DNA from: Eriocheir sinensis
Lineage: Eukaryota; Arthropoda; Malacostraca; Decapoda; Varunidae
DNA: 64,000 nt
Reading direction: 5' to 3'
NCBI RefSeq assembly: GCF_024679095.1
Contig: NC_066509.1
Location: 17,397,015-17,461,014 of the forward strand
Below are positions 35,340 through 47,281 of the stretch, one piece after another (position 1 is the first letter of the stretch; each line of letters opens with the position of its first letter). The notes beneath the pieces are model-generated. The model did not search any database. It was not told the DNA's origin and saw nothing but the letters and a program-made list of their open reading frames with translations. A program made the translations under genes and the position numbers.

Positions 35340-36855
35340 AATTCTCTCTCCCTCTCTTTCTCTCTCTCGAAGTGGGATTGCCCCATTAACTGATGATTCG
35401 GGCAATATCGTGACAAACAACCAACGCGTAGCGAACACGTTAAATTCTTATTTCGCCTCGGTTTTTTCATAGTAATTATATCGATACTGCTGATGTCCCT
35501 AACACTATTGAAAATCCCAGTCATTACCTCCCTGACTTTGAAATCAGTACAGATGAGGTTCTCAAAGCGCTGCAGTCACTTAAAACTATCAAAAGTCCAG
35601 GACCCGATATAATATATCCAAAATTACTTAAAGAAATATCAAAAGAGATACTCATATCTAAATCACTTGATATTATTTATTTGGACTTCCAGAAGGCGTT
35701 TGATTAAGTTCCACACAACAGTACAAGCTGCTTCATAAAATCAAGGAAATAGTCATCGGGAGTAAGCTTGACGAATGAATCAAGCACTGGCTAAGCAATA
35801 GAAAGCAAAGAGTTGTAATAAATGGAGTGACCTCTGAGTGGATGCCAGTCACTAGTGGTGTCCCCCCAAGGTTATGTCCTGGGACCCGATCTCTTTGTCA
35901 TTTACATCAACGACATTGACCTTGGTCTCAATAATTTCATTAGTAAATTTGCGGACGACACGAAAATCGGCAATGCAGTACTTACAGAATGCGACAGGCG
36001 GAGCCTACAAGATTTGCGTAAATATCAGATTGGTCAGTAAAATGGGAAATGCCTTTTACTATAAACAAGCGCCAGATTCTGCGGGTTGGATCTAGAAATA
36101 TAAAGAAGGACTATGAAATGTGCGGCGTTAAAACTGAAAGCGTTCACTCGGTCAAAGATCTTGGCGTCACAGTCGCGTCTAACCTCAAGTTTTCCCAGCA
36201 GTGCAACGAGTCCGTTAAAAAAGCAAACAGGATGATGGGTTTGATTATGAGAAAATTTTAATTCAAGAATAAAGATGTTATACTGCCTTTGTATAATAAT
36301 TTCGTCAGACCTCATTTGGAGTATGCCGTGCAGTTTTGGTCTCCCCACCATGCGAAAGACATTGCTAAATTAGAAGGTGTCCAGCATAGAGCAGCCAAGA
36401 TGATTCCTTCATTACGAAACAAACCCTACGAAGAAAGGCTGTCACATCTAAACCTGTTTTCTCTTGAAAAACGCCGCCTAAGAGGGAAACTGATCGAGTG
36501 CTTTAGAATACTTAACGGTTTTACCAACGTGGATCCGGCCAAGCTGTTTGTGATGGATGATTCGACGCGAACGAGAAATAATGGCGCTAAACTCAAATGT
36601 AGACAAGTTCATTCAGATTGCACAAAATTCTTCTTCACTAATGCTGTCGTTCGAGATTGGAACAGATTACCACCATCAGTGGTACATTGTAACTCGATTG
36701 CATCGTTTCAGAATAGTCTTGACCTCTATTTCCTTCATTTCAATGTTCACTAGGTCAGTTTCAACGTCATGGTGGCCGCATAACAACAATCACTTATGTA
36801 TAGGACAGACAATCTAGTTTGGGTGTTAGGGCCTGTGTGGTCTGGTTATCTATGT

Positions 36856-36858
<3 letters not shown>
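35340..36858 (+). pseudogene. CR1/L2-like copy, 5' truncated
   Basis: It starts right after the TC-rich tail of the preceding element. Readable motifs are [42 protein letters not shown] then a stop, VIYINDIDLGLNN, and the intact catalytic box FADDTKIGNA (near 35955). The C-terminal block 36289-36753 (RPHLEYAVQFWSPHHAKD to RDWNRLPPSVV) is open. A deletion joins the palm start to the DFQKAFD block. The family is the same as the 32-35 kb element, with closely similar C-termini. Confidence 0.85.

Positions 36859-36929
<71 letters not shown>
36859..36929 (+). repeat. (TC)n tract at a retrotransposon junction
   Basis: About 70 bases of TC directly after ATGTAAT, the 3' terminus also seen in the upstream L2-like copy. 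The next non-LTR element begins at its other edge. Confidence 0.95.
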
Positions 36930-36931
<2 letters not shown>

Positions 36932-38213
36932 ATATAATTGTAACAACCACTCCTGACATGGCTCTTCATCCTGATGTGATTTCGTGCCCCATTGCCGATC
37001 ATGACCTCGTCACTGTTACCTTATACATCAGTAAACCTAAGAGGCAACCTAAGGTTAAAACTTTCCGTCAATTAAGAAACCACTCACCAGAAATATTCTG
37101 TAACTTATTAATGACTGAAAGCCCAACACTGAACAGAATATACACAACGGATAATGTAAATACGCTAGTTAAGATATTTAACGGTCTTTTTGAATTGTCT
37201 CGATTTATGCGCACCGTTAGTAACGCAAGAAATAAGGAGGCCCTTTGCTCCATGGATCACTGAGAAACTGAAAACACTCATGCAACTAAGAAATAATGCC
37301 TTGAAGGACCTGATAAAAAGACAGAAGTAACACTAATTTGGAAATTACTATAAAACTCTAAAAAGACAATTTAGAGCCTTGATCCATCAAGTTAAATCAG
37401 AATATTATAACAGCAGACTTGAGAATAACAGAGGTAACAGTAGAGCCACCTGGATGATTATTAGAGAACTGATTCCTGACAGCAAGAACACAGCAAAGAC
37501 TACATATAACAATGAAGTGACAGCTGGTCATTTTAATCCTTTTTTTGCTCAAGTGGGTAAATATACATTTGAAAAATCTCAACAGAACTTGAGTGATGCA
37601 GATGTAATACTACAACCATCATACACAAATTCAAGCCATGACATTAACCCGGTAGCTGCAGGGATCATGTTTCTTAAAGGCCCCTCTAAGCGAGAAAAAT
37701 GTGAAAAAGTCATCACTCACGCAAACCATTTCACAATATATATCAAAGCATTTGCGACTAGTTTATGCATCATCTCTTTTGGGGGCTTTATATCATGGAA
37801 CAAATTTGGCCCGTCGCTGCTACACGGTAAAGCCACAAATTTGGCCCGTCGCTGCTACCGGGTTAAATCACATAGTAATTCACATATGTTTCGACCTGAA
37901 CCCACAAGCTGGGAAACAATAACTTTAGTTTCTTACTTGCATCATAAACACCTCAATTGTAACTGGAGTTTTCCCCACATCGTGCAAGCACTCCATTGTA
38001 ATACCTATTTTTAAGTTTGGCAATGTAAACGAACCTAGTAATTACCGTCCCATATCTCTCCTACCCATTCTTTCTAAAGTACCTGAAAAAATAACTGCAT
38101 CTCAGCTTACCTTATACCTAGAAACAAATAATCTACTCAGCAAAACCCAACATGGTTTCAGGCCTAATCTGTCCACTAATACTGCTTTATTAAAGCTAAC
38201 TAACGAACTTTAC
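36930..38213 (+). pseudogene. non-LTR retrotransposon fragment (endonuclease end to RT), split by a MITE
   Basis: It begins at the C-terminus of an endonuclease (PIADHDLVTVTLYISKPKRQ). The linker follows (APWITEKLKTLMQLRN; SEYYNSRLENNRGNSRATWM), then, after the MITE at 37648-37862 is excised, SHMFRPEPTSWETIT. The RT start is PIFKFGNVNEPSNYRPISLL and QHGFRPNLSTNTALLKLTNEL. Frameshifts lie near 37240 and 37990. The catalytic box is missing because the copy stops near 38213, against an unrelated non-LTR C-terminus. It differs from the jockey- and L2-like families here, so a third lineage is present. Confidence 0.75.
37648..37862. mobile_element. piggyBac-like MITE flanked by TTAA
   Basis: The 215-bp insertion begins CCCGGTAGC and ends GCTACCGGG, with TTAA duplicated at 37644-37647 and 37863-37866. 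A 24-base segment ACAAATTTGGCCCGTCGCTG plus CTAC is repeated in tandem near the right end (37800 and 37836). Taking out the insertion and one TTAA restores the RT reading frame (SHDI to KSHSNSHMF). TTAA target and CCC termini are those of piggyBac elements. Confidence 0.82.
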
Positions 38214-38264
38214 CCAAATATGGACACCGCCTGCGCCTGGTCCCCGACCCTCAATGCCCCTGGT

Positions 38265-39847
38265 TGTTGTGATACAGTGAATTTACCGTACCCAACGGTT
38301 ATGTTTCTCTCCAGGACAACTCCACAAAAAGACACACAAACCACTTACCACTAATACAGCAGGGGTGCCGGGCTTTGCCCTGCAAGCACCTCCCAGCGTT
38401 ACAACGATAATCCTAACAGGCCTGATGGTAATACCTATTTGTAATCACTGTAGGAGGCACTTATCTTTCGAAGGGTTTCAAAAGAAGTGGTCTCTTGAAG
38501 TACGGCCTAAAGGAGTCCTGTTGTCCTCGAGACTAAGTATAAATCAGCACTGCCGCGAGTTAATGTTGTAGCCGCGAGCGCTGAGGTCTTGTTTGCTTGA
38601 GAGCAGATGATGTTGTGGGCCGAAAGCCAACCACGTGGGTCTGAAGGGGTATTTTGAATTTCCCTCGCCAGATGGCGTGGCTTTCGATCGGTTAAATTAT
38701 CCTTGCTCTTTAATAATTCCGCAAGGGCAATTATTTGTTATTTCATGAAAGGAAACACTGAACTGTTGTGATTCCTTTCATGGTAAATGTGTTTAGTCTT
38801 CAGGCAGTGAATACGGTGATACTGTCTCGGTCTGGGAGCCGATGAGCAAAGTATGTAAGTACCATCCAAGGCTTATTTGAGCTCAGACGATGTAGTGCGG
38901 CGACGGCCTGATGAACGAGCCTCCCATAACCCACTTAGCCAGTGGGGTACCTCTTTGGCCGACTCGGTAAGGAGTGGCTCTCCCGTCACGCTGGTCGCGG
39001 GTTCAATCCCAGGCAGCCGGGGAATACCCTCACTCTTGATTAATTTCTCGTGTTATTTCGATACACGCAGAGGCCGTGTACACTGTAATGCCCCGACGAG
39101 CTTTTATCTTCCAAATCCTTCCTATTTCTCAACACGGCCTCTGCGTGTATCGAAATAACACGAGAAATTAATCAAGATCAGGGTATTCGCCGGCTGCCTG
39201 GGATTGAACCCGCGACCAGCGTGACGGGAGAGCCACTCCTTATCGAGTCGGCCAAAGAGGTACCCCACTGGCTAAGTGGGTTATGGGAGGCTCGTTCATC
39301 AGGCCGTCGCCGCACTACACGGCTTTCCCCCCTATGTAGATTAATTTGTGTGTTGACAATGTCCCTTTAAGACATAACTCCACAATGTCCCTTTGAGACA
39401 TACCTCCAACTCCCATTTTCTATCAACCTCGGAGCATGGGCCATCCTACCTGTTACCCCTTCGGGGAAACTCAACAGAACTGCAGGAGAGGATCCCACCG
39501 CTGCCACCACTGTAATGCCCCGACGAGCTTTTATCTTCCAAATCCTTCCTATTTCTCAACACTGCCTCTGCGTGTATCGAAATAACACGAGAAATTAATC
39601 AAGATCAGGGTATTCGCCGGCTGCCTGGGATTGAACCCGCGACCAGCGTGACGGGAGAGCCACTCCTTACCGAGTCGGCCAAAGAGGTACCCCACTGGCT
39701 AAGTGGGTTATGGGAGGCTCGTTCATCAGGCCGTCGCCGCACTACAACGATACTCTTAGTTGGCTTGAACTCTTGGCCCGAGACTAGTTCCATAAGGGAA
39801 ATGGTTAATTTGTCTAATCCCCTGGTTAACTGACATAATTCCTAACA
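38265..39847 (-). repeat. BEL/Pao 3' LTR, containing a secondary insertion
   Basis: It aligns with the other LTR from TGTTGTGATA to CCTAACA once the insertion at 38892-39746 is removed, leaving about 725 bases. A short stretch near 38315 is missing relative to the other LTR (GCAAGACACTTAAACC). Confidence 0.9.
38892..39746. mobile_element. composite foldback-like insertion of tRNA-headed repeats
   Basis: The insertion has GTAGTGCGGCGACGGCC at its left end and the reverse complement at its right end, flanked by ACGAT (38887-38891 and 39747-39751). It contains three copies of a repeat with a tRNA-like Pol III head (A box near GGCCGACTCGGTAAGGAG, B box GCGGGTTCAATCCC): 38892-39078 plus, 39133-39318 minus and about 39560-39745 minus. 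The first two form an inverted repeat with 54-bp spacer. The other LTR has the uninterrupted site (CAGACGATACTC near 48362), proving insertion. Confidence 0.85.
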
Positions 39848-40224
39848 CATTCCCCAGAGGAGATTGCGATTCCCCAAATCGCAATTAACCGTCTAGAGTA
39901 ATTATTTATTCAATCATTTATTTATTTAAAGAAAAGAAATGGGGACTAATCTTAGTAAGAGAATAAGAGTGAAATGCAACTAAGGGGGGTTGAGATCGTT
40001 GCACATCTCATCCAAATAGACTTGCCCTTACCCTTTCCTCACCTTGTAGGAAGGTGTAGCATTTTTACTAATCATCCTCACCTGGGAAGGTGTAGCATAT
40101 TTTTAATCAATCCTCACCTGGAAGGTGTAGCATATTTTTTAATCCTGATAATTCTAACTACTACCCAAAATTAATTATAAAGTCTTCAGCCTTAGTAGGT
40201 GAAGTACTGAAACAACCAAGATAT

Positions 40225-41713
40225 TTACAAGTTATCTAAATTATCCCTAAGCATTTTGTTCAACCGCTCTGTAGCCTTCCTTTTGGGCTGAGGCGCCCCG
40301 ACACGATCACCGCCACTCTGGGTGGGGTCGGCATTATTGTGGGAGGCCCTCTTGTCATATACCAAATCTCTATCCGGATGAATTATAGTGAGCTCCAGCG
40401 GATAAAGGTTACGTATAGAATGAAATTCTACTGGTCCATTACCTTGTTTGACCTTGACTGTTCTTACTTTATTGTCCAATCCCTTAATAATTTGTAAGAC
40501 AGTGCCCATTAACCAGAAGGGTCTGGGTTTATTTAAAGCTTTAATCAGAACTATACCTCCTATTTTAATTTTGTTTTCCCAAGTTGACTGATATAGGTTT
40601 CTGCTATGTTCTCTTAAGCTGAGTAGATAACTCTCATACCACAACTTTTTAAAGCTTTCTAATACTTCTTCTTGCACTTCAAGAGTCTTTTCTGAAGAGA
40701 GCTGGCTCTGGTCATCGACCCACACTTCCCCATCCCCCCTCAATACGAGAGATGGGTTCCCATGAAGTTTCAAGAAGGAGTTAGGTGTTACAAGCTTTCT
40801 GAACTGGATCGGTAGGTCAAGGGTTTAGAATGTATGGCCAACTGAATGCTTGACAAGGATGTTAACATCTCAACTTGGCTATTCCGACTACTTTATACAA
40901 ACAGTTCTTGAGCACCCTTATTAACCTTTCCCAAGCAGAGCCTACCCATGCTGAATATAAGGGAATTCTCACATGCCTGATGTTAATTCTCTCCAGTTCT
41001 TTTTGACCTTCTTTGGATTGTAGGGAGTTTTCTAAAATGTTGCCACCTTTTCATAAGGCTTTGGCATTATCACTGTACAGGTAATGGGTAATAGAATATA
41101 GGTTACAAAATCTATGAAAGGCTAACAGAAAATTCATTGTTGACATATCAGGTAATAATTCAAAGTGAACAGCTCTAATATTAAGACAAGTAAATACCAA
41201 AACATAAACCTTGACTGACTGATCACTAAGTTCATCTTTGACCCAGAAATGTCCAGTATAATCTACCCCGACATGTTGAAAAGGTTTAATGAGGTTCATA
41301 TGATGCTTAGGCCTATCTGTGAATTTTGGGTACTTAAATGCCAAGGCATTATACTTTTTACATACATTACAAGAGCTTAGTGTGCTCTTGACTGCCATCC
41401 TACCCTTAGGGATCCAGTACCCTTGTTCCCTTAAATAATTCAAGGTAGTTCCAATGCCTAAATGTTGCATTTTGTTATGACAGACATTTATTATCAATGT
41501 AGTTAACCTGTGCTCCTTAGGGAGTAACACAGGGTGATGTATGTCATACTTGAAGTATTGACACTTACTTATCCTGCCTTTGGACCTTATAATGCCTCTT
41601 TCATCTAGAAATAAGTTGAGGTTAGATACCAGAGGAGGAATATTTTTTTCATTTGCATTATTTGGATTGTTCAAGAAATTCAGTTCATTCTGGAAACACT
41701 CAGTTTGAGCCAC
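40225..41713 (-). pseudogene. BEL/Pao integrase and DUF5641-like C-terminus
   Basis: The HHCC zinc-binding region comes first (HNKMQHLGIGTTLNYLREQG, then SCNVC). The catalytic core follows with first Asp in HVGVDYTGHFWV, second in YSDNAKAL, and, beyond a stop at 41051, WVGSAWERLIRVLKN (near 40930) with the Glu. The last 182 residues (40773-40225) form the Pao-type C-terminal domain (FWLMGTVLQIIKGLDNKVRT). Stops at about 41051 and between 40930 and 40773 disrupt it. The enzyme would insert the cDNA into the genome. Confidence 0.85.
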
Positions 41714-42382
41714 CTTTACCCAATACTTTAAGGCTTTCTTTTTAGGATCACAATCCTTTATTTAATTTAGAAATTTATATAGGTAAGCTGTGCACCTCAA
41801 CAAGCCCTCAAAGGAAGAGTATTTATTTATATTTATTACTCCTGTATTTACTGTAAGCGGTTGAGAGGTACAAGCAGTGCATATTTTGCCCTTTTGAGAA
41901 GGCGCTATGCTCAACTAAGGGTATTGAGGCCACAGTTGGTAATCATTAGTAAGCCACTGTGGTCCCTCCAGCCAGAACTTCATTTTATCGAAATATTTGC
42001 TATAAGATAACCCTTTGGTTAGCATATCTGCTGGGTTCTCTTCAGTGTGTACATAGTGGTGTGCTACAGGTAACTTGAATTTCTTACTTATTTCAGTCTT
42101 CAGGCCATCAGCTTTTAAAACTCTATTTTTCAAGAATTTGGATTTTACTTTAGTATCCTTAGTTAGAAGCCAATTTAACACCACCTGAGCATCCACACAG
42201 ATATTTATAAATTGAATTTGGATGTGTTGATAAGCCTCTAAAATTGTAGGTAAGCATTTGAAAGCTAATATCACACCCATGAGCTCTAGAGTGGGGATGC
42301 TGTGTTCATTTCTCTTATTAAATGGAGCTACCTTAGACTTAGAGTGTAGGTATGTACTTCTACCTTCTCCATCTAGACTCAG

Positions 42383-43360
42383 CAGGGGTTCCCAAACTGG
42401 GGTACATGTACCCCCAGGGGTACATTTGCACGTTTCAGGGGGTACATTTGGTCTGAAGGAAACAATTACTTGCACAATACATGGTGTTGTAATCTGCACT
42501 CAGATTGCACTTTTCTCATTTTCTTTGTGTTGATTAGTATATAAGACAGCGCTAAAGAGCAGTACATTTCATTATTATAAAATAAGAAACACAGGGCGGC
42601 AGTTATTTTTAATTCGTCCGCGCTCATGAGTCATAGTGCACGCGGCTCAGCAATGGACTGCGGTCCGGGACCCACATAATTTACCCGGCGCGGCCTGAGT
42701 CAGTGCCTGGCGGCTCACGCCTCACTGAGTGACTCAGACTCAGTCCTGTTTACACTCGCAGCTAGTGAAAGTGTGAAAACGTTTCTCGTTACTAACTCTC
42801 CATATCCTTGTTGTAAGACCGTGTTGCATTAAAAGTTATATACATACTGTTACGAATGTGCGTGTTAGTGGTGAGGGTGGATGTTTGTAGTTGGCGCGCG
42901 GGGGAAACTGTGGCGCCAACTCAGCCAAGGGGAGAGAGACTGGCGTGCCTCGAGGGGGCAGTCGGGGTGCGAGAGGCGAGAGAGAGAGGTTTGTGAGCGT
43001 CAGCCTGTGTTGTAGCCGACCTGTACGAGCCGTGTCAGCTGAGCCTCGGCTGCTTGTAGGAGAGTGCTAGTGTCGGCCTTGAAGGGAGCTGTAAGTGTAA
43101 GGGGTGACCGAGAGGAGGTGCCCTTGTTCCGGAGGTCGGCTGTGCTGAGGTAGTGGCAGCCGGGCGGGTGACGCTGTGTCTGGCCCTTGGATGTACCGTG
43201 TGCAGGTGGCTGCTTGGGCGTGTGTCCTAATAAACTTAAAATATCAAAATATTTAAATGTCCTTTTTTACTATCAAGCTTAATTTTTAGTGTTAGGGGTA
43301 CATGGGAACCTATAAAAAGAGTCTAAGGGTACTGAGGAACAAAAAGTTTGGGAACCCCTG
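42383..43360. mobile_element. hAT MITE (hAT-F) in the BEL RNase H region
   Basis: Both ends read CAGGGGTTCCCAAACT inward. Flanks are ATCTAGAG on the right (43361-43368) and ATCTAGAC on the left (42371-42378, four bases before the terminus), an imperfect 8-bp duplication. GGGGTACAT units repeat in both subterminal zones. No transposase is present. Confidence 0.82.
42847..43240 (+). mobile_element. possible LTR fragment inside hAT-F
   Basis: This GC-rich block inside the otherwise AT-rich MITE starts TGTTACGAATGTG and ends near a CTAATAAAC poly(A)-like signal. The TGTTACG start resembles that of the solo LTR at 47282-47702 read on the minus strand. No terminal duplication was found. Confidence 0.35.
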
Positions 43361-44803
43361 ATCTAGAGCGTAGGCAACAAAGCCATACGCTTCAGCGGAA
43401 CTGTCACAAAAAATATGTAGCCCATATTTATTTAGCTCATTTAGAGCTTGTCTAGGAAATGACACTTCTGACAGCATCTCCAAGTCTCTACTTAATTTTT
43501 TCATCTCAGTACAGATCTCTTCAGGAAGGGGTTCGTCCCAGCCTCCTTCCAGTTTCCATATTTTTCTCATTAATAATTTTCCTCTTATGGTTACAGGTAG
43601 AGCCAAATTCAAAGGATCAAATAGTTTGGAAGTTTGAGAAATGACTTGTCTTTGTGTTTGCCTCTGGATTTATTTTGCATGGAGCTATGCTCAGGGAATC
43701 CTGCTGAACATTATATCTGTACCCTAGCACCTTTTCTTATTCGCTGGAGTGTTCTACTAATCTTCCATCACTTTCCATCTGTTCTCTCAATTCAGTTGAA
43801 TTGGAATTCCAAGATCTTAAGGTAAATCCGCCTGCCTTCATTCTCTCATATGCCAGATTATATAATTCCTTCATTTCTTTAATTTCATTTCCTGTTACCA
43901 ATAGATTATCTACATAAAAATTATTTGCCAATATTTTGCTTAATTTGTCATCAGGAAATGAACTTGCATGATGTTTCATCACATAGTGCAAGATGAATGG
44001 GGAAGAGGTAAACCCAAACACTATGGTCTTGAACCTGTAGGTGACCAGTTTGTTGCCTCTTTTCCAAAAGAAGCAAAACCCATTTTGGTCTACTTCATTT
44101 TTTTATTTAATCATCAAAAAGGCTTGTTTTACATCACTGAGCATGCCTGATTTATTGGTGCGAAAATAGAAAAGTAATTGAAGAATGTTATTCATTAAAT
44201 CTACACCTGGGTAGGCAGCCTCATTAAGAGAAGGTAATTCCTTCTTGGTTTTTAAAGAACAATTGAACACAGGTCTTATTTTAGTTGTTACTTGTTCTTC
44301 CATTTTGATGACAGGTCTATGAGGTATCCAAATCTTTTGATTATACTGAGAAGGTTTTACTTCAATTTCTTCTATTATGCCGTCAGCCAGCTGTTGGTCA
44401 AATACAGCTTGATACTTTTCTAGTAACCCCTTTCTTTTTAAGTGGTCCAGAGTTCGCTCCAGCACGTTAAGTGCAACAGAATGATTGGAAGGAACATAAT
44501 CTATTTTGTCTGAATACCATGGCAACTCAACATTATAATGACCCTCTTTGAAAGTAATATCATCTTCAAACTGCTTTATTTGTTCCCTTTGTAGGGACAC
44601 TAGGTCTTGATCAGTGGTTTTAATTCCTAAGGACTAGAGGCTAAAGAGATGTTCCAGTCCATTGTCCACTTCTGTGTCCTCTAGAAGGTGTTCAAGTGGA
44701 TTGAAATATGATTTTATAGGGTCCAAAACGGCATTACCATTGTTTTAGTTTTGTTGCATAGGTTTTTCTCATCCTTTTTTGTTAGGAGACGTATAACAAA
44801 TTG

Positions 44804-45631
44804 CTATTCTGCTGGACTCAAAAAGTTAAATACATTTCCAATGGGAGCTACTCCGTCGTGCATAACTAAACAGTTTCCTCCTAATTTCTCTTGCCAGGAC
44901 ACTGATGACATAGACTGTAGTATGTCAATGCCTAGCAACATATCAACTTGGATAGTTTCATGGTTCTTGGCCTCATAGAAGTGTTCATCCAACAATTTTA
45001 TGTTATTTTCCTTGAATTTGCAAATGACTGCGTTCATCCCTGGAACGTAAAAATTATTATCCAAGGTCTTGTCCACCAATAAGGGAGCAAAAGTGAATCG
45101 GTCTTCTAATTTAATCCCTGCAGCCATTTGTTTGAAGCTTTTTGTTTCTGCACCAATGTAGGTTCCAACATCGCAATCTAAGGAAAACAATTTATTCACA
45201 TCTGGGCACAGGTCTTTGACAGCGGTTTCCGAAATATATGATCTTTGGTTTCCGGTATCAACAAGGCACCTAACCTTTCTACTCTTTCTGCCATTCTTTA
45301 AAGTTAAAGTCATCGTTGGCAGCAATTGGCAAAAGTCGAAACTTCTTTGAGCCAGGCACAAGCTTATATTTGTTTTAATTTGAGGTTTAGCTTTATCTTT
45401 CTTGTCAGCCGAGGGACACAAGGGTGTAATATGTTCTTTGGACCGACAGACTCTGTATTGGTATCTAAGTTTACCCTGTTTTCCATAACAGTTGTTCTCA
45501 TCGTGCCCCGAACCAGCAGACCTGGTACACATATATAATTCTTTTAGTCGGGCAATTTTGGCTTCCAAGTTGGTAAAGTTCGAGCATTGGCCCAAAGAAT
45601 GCCCACCAGCCCCACATAACTTACAAGTCAA
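44804..45631 (-). pseudogene. BEL/Pao zinc knuckles and aspartic protease
   Basis: It begins with CKLCGAGGHSLGQC, a CCHC-like knuckle. A second Cys-rich segment follows (CRSKEHITPLC), then the retropepsin active site VRCLVDTGNQRSYIS around residue 120. The downstream LGIDILQSMSSVSW is the flap-distal block typical of Pao proteases. The frame is open for 275 codons but offset from both gag upstream and RT downstream. Protease would process the polyprotein. Confidence 0.85.
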
Positions 45632-45670
45632 TTCTGTGGAGAAGGATTTGTAATTCTGGAGTGTACCCTT

Positions 45671-46700
45671 TTATGCTTGTTTTTCTCTGGCCTTCATTGG
45701 CAGTTTGTTTTCAACTCTGTGGTAATTTTCAAAGATTTCAGTTATGGTGGGGTAATTCTTGGATAAAAGATGAATGAATTCCCTTTTTACTGTTGCTGGC
45801 AATTTGTCAAAGATGATATGGCTGATAAGGGAATGACCAGCTGAGTCTGGTTCCAGAAAGTTAAAGCCATGTGCCTTTAACTTGGCTAAATATGCCCTTA
45901 TCTCATTTATGAAAATCTTGATGGAAGTATATTCAGGGTCAAACGAAGAGCTAGGATAAGATTTCATTATACTCTTGTAAGTTTCATATATTGAATTCTT
46001 TGTCTAAAAATTCTTTCTCCAGCATTTGGATGGCTGTTTTGTAATTAGTATCCGTAATGGATGAAAGTTTCACTACTGAGAGAGCATAATCTCTCAAATA
46101 GCCCATTAAATAGGTTAGTTTGGTAGCATCAGTCAGATGCTTTCTCGTCCCAATCACATTATTAAATTGGTTTAAAAAGGTATTAAAAGCAAACTTGTCC
46201 TTCTCCTTTCCCGAAAATGTTCCACAATTCAATGGAGGAGGCTTACCTTCACTAAAATTCATCTGTGACATAAACTGCATCAGATTCTGTGAAGTAATAT
46301 CACTTTGAGCACCTCTTAAATCCTGATCCTTATTTAGCTCTACATACTGATCTAATTCTATTTCAATCTGTAGTGAGAAATTCATTTGATCTTCCAACTC
46401 TGAGGCATAGTAAGTTTCAACCTTACTTTCAAGGTCTCTTTGATCCATTGCTTTATTTATTCTGTCATCATAGTGTTTCACTTGTACCATTTCTAATTCT
46501 ATTTTATTGGTCAAGCTCTTACTTAGGGAGGGTGTCAAGGAATCTGTTTGAGTTAATTCTTTCAATTGCTTAAGAAGGAGTGTTATTTTTCTTTTAAAGA
46601 TTCCCCTGCTCCTTCTCAGGGTCTTAATTATCTCTTGGGGAACAGAGTCTTGAACTATTCCTTGGGTGGCTGCTTCCTCAGGGTTTAGTTTTGAATTCAT
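45671..46700 (-). pseudogene. BEL/Pao gag-like region
   Basis: The first ORF (46700-45984) starts MNSKLNPEEAA and has a helical N-terminus. The Pao gag (DUF1759-like) block then reads PPLNCGTFSGKEKDKFAFNT and TDATKLTYLMGYLRDYALSV. A frameshift near 45986 moves it into the next frame (YKSIMKSYPSSSFDPEYTS), which runs to a stop at 45671 just before the zinc knuckle. It would form the particle shell. Confidence 0.85.
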
Positions 46701-47281
46701 TGTGGCAAATATAGAAGCAAGCTCAATATTGAAATAAACAATCTAAAAGGGTTTGATTAATAGGGTGGTTTCAATTAAAAGGGCAATTATATATAAAAAA
46801 AGACCCCTAACTTCACAAGGAGGCAGTCCCGGATCGGCTAGTTGGCCCTCAATTGCCACTAGCTATTCAACTGAACAATGCTTCGGGTATCCGGGGGTCA
46901 ACTACTTACTGCCGGCGGTCAAGGGCATATTTCAGGCCACCCAAGACTGCATCCCTGCACGTAGTACGTACCTCACCAAACCTGTTCCTCGCAAGTGAAC
47001 CACACCCCCGAGATACTGAGGGTGGTCGAGGAGGAAGGGTCGAAGAAACATTAACCTACTCATATCACCCGTTCTCTGAACCCGTTTGCTAGAACCAGTT
47101 CGCGATCCCAACTCGCAAACCGAGACAGAACACGTATATGTAAGAATGACCAAACAGTAACACTTTCATCTTAACTTTATACTGCCTCAGGGGATGAACT
47201 AACAAGGCTGTACTCGTTCCTAAATTCAACTGAATCTAGCAAAGAGCAGTTGATGTAGTTACTCACTTCTTTTGAAAATAT

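Larger units (their letters stand above)
41915..44600 (-). pseudogene. BEL/Pao reverse transcriptase and RNase H, split by a hAT
   Basis: The RT starts at 44600 and includes WIPHRPVIK, KIRPVFNCSLKTK, a MLSDVKQAFLMI catalytic block, one TAA near 44103, then in the same frame FGFTSSPFILHYVMKHHASS and the catalytic NFYVDNLLVTG (Pao-type YVDN) down to 43737. The RNase H part resumes at 43612 with IFCDSSAEAYGFVAYALD, is cut by the hAT at 42383-43360, and continues GEGRSTYLHSKSKVAPF, IPTLELMGVILAFKC and CVDAQVVLNWL to 41915. An extra frameshift lies between 43737 and 43612. Confidence 0.85.
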
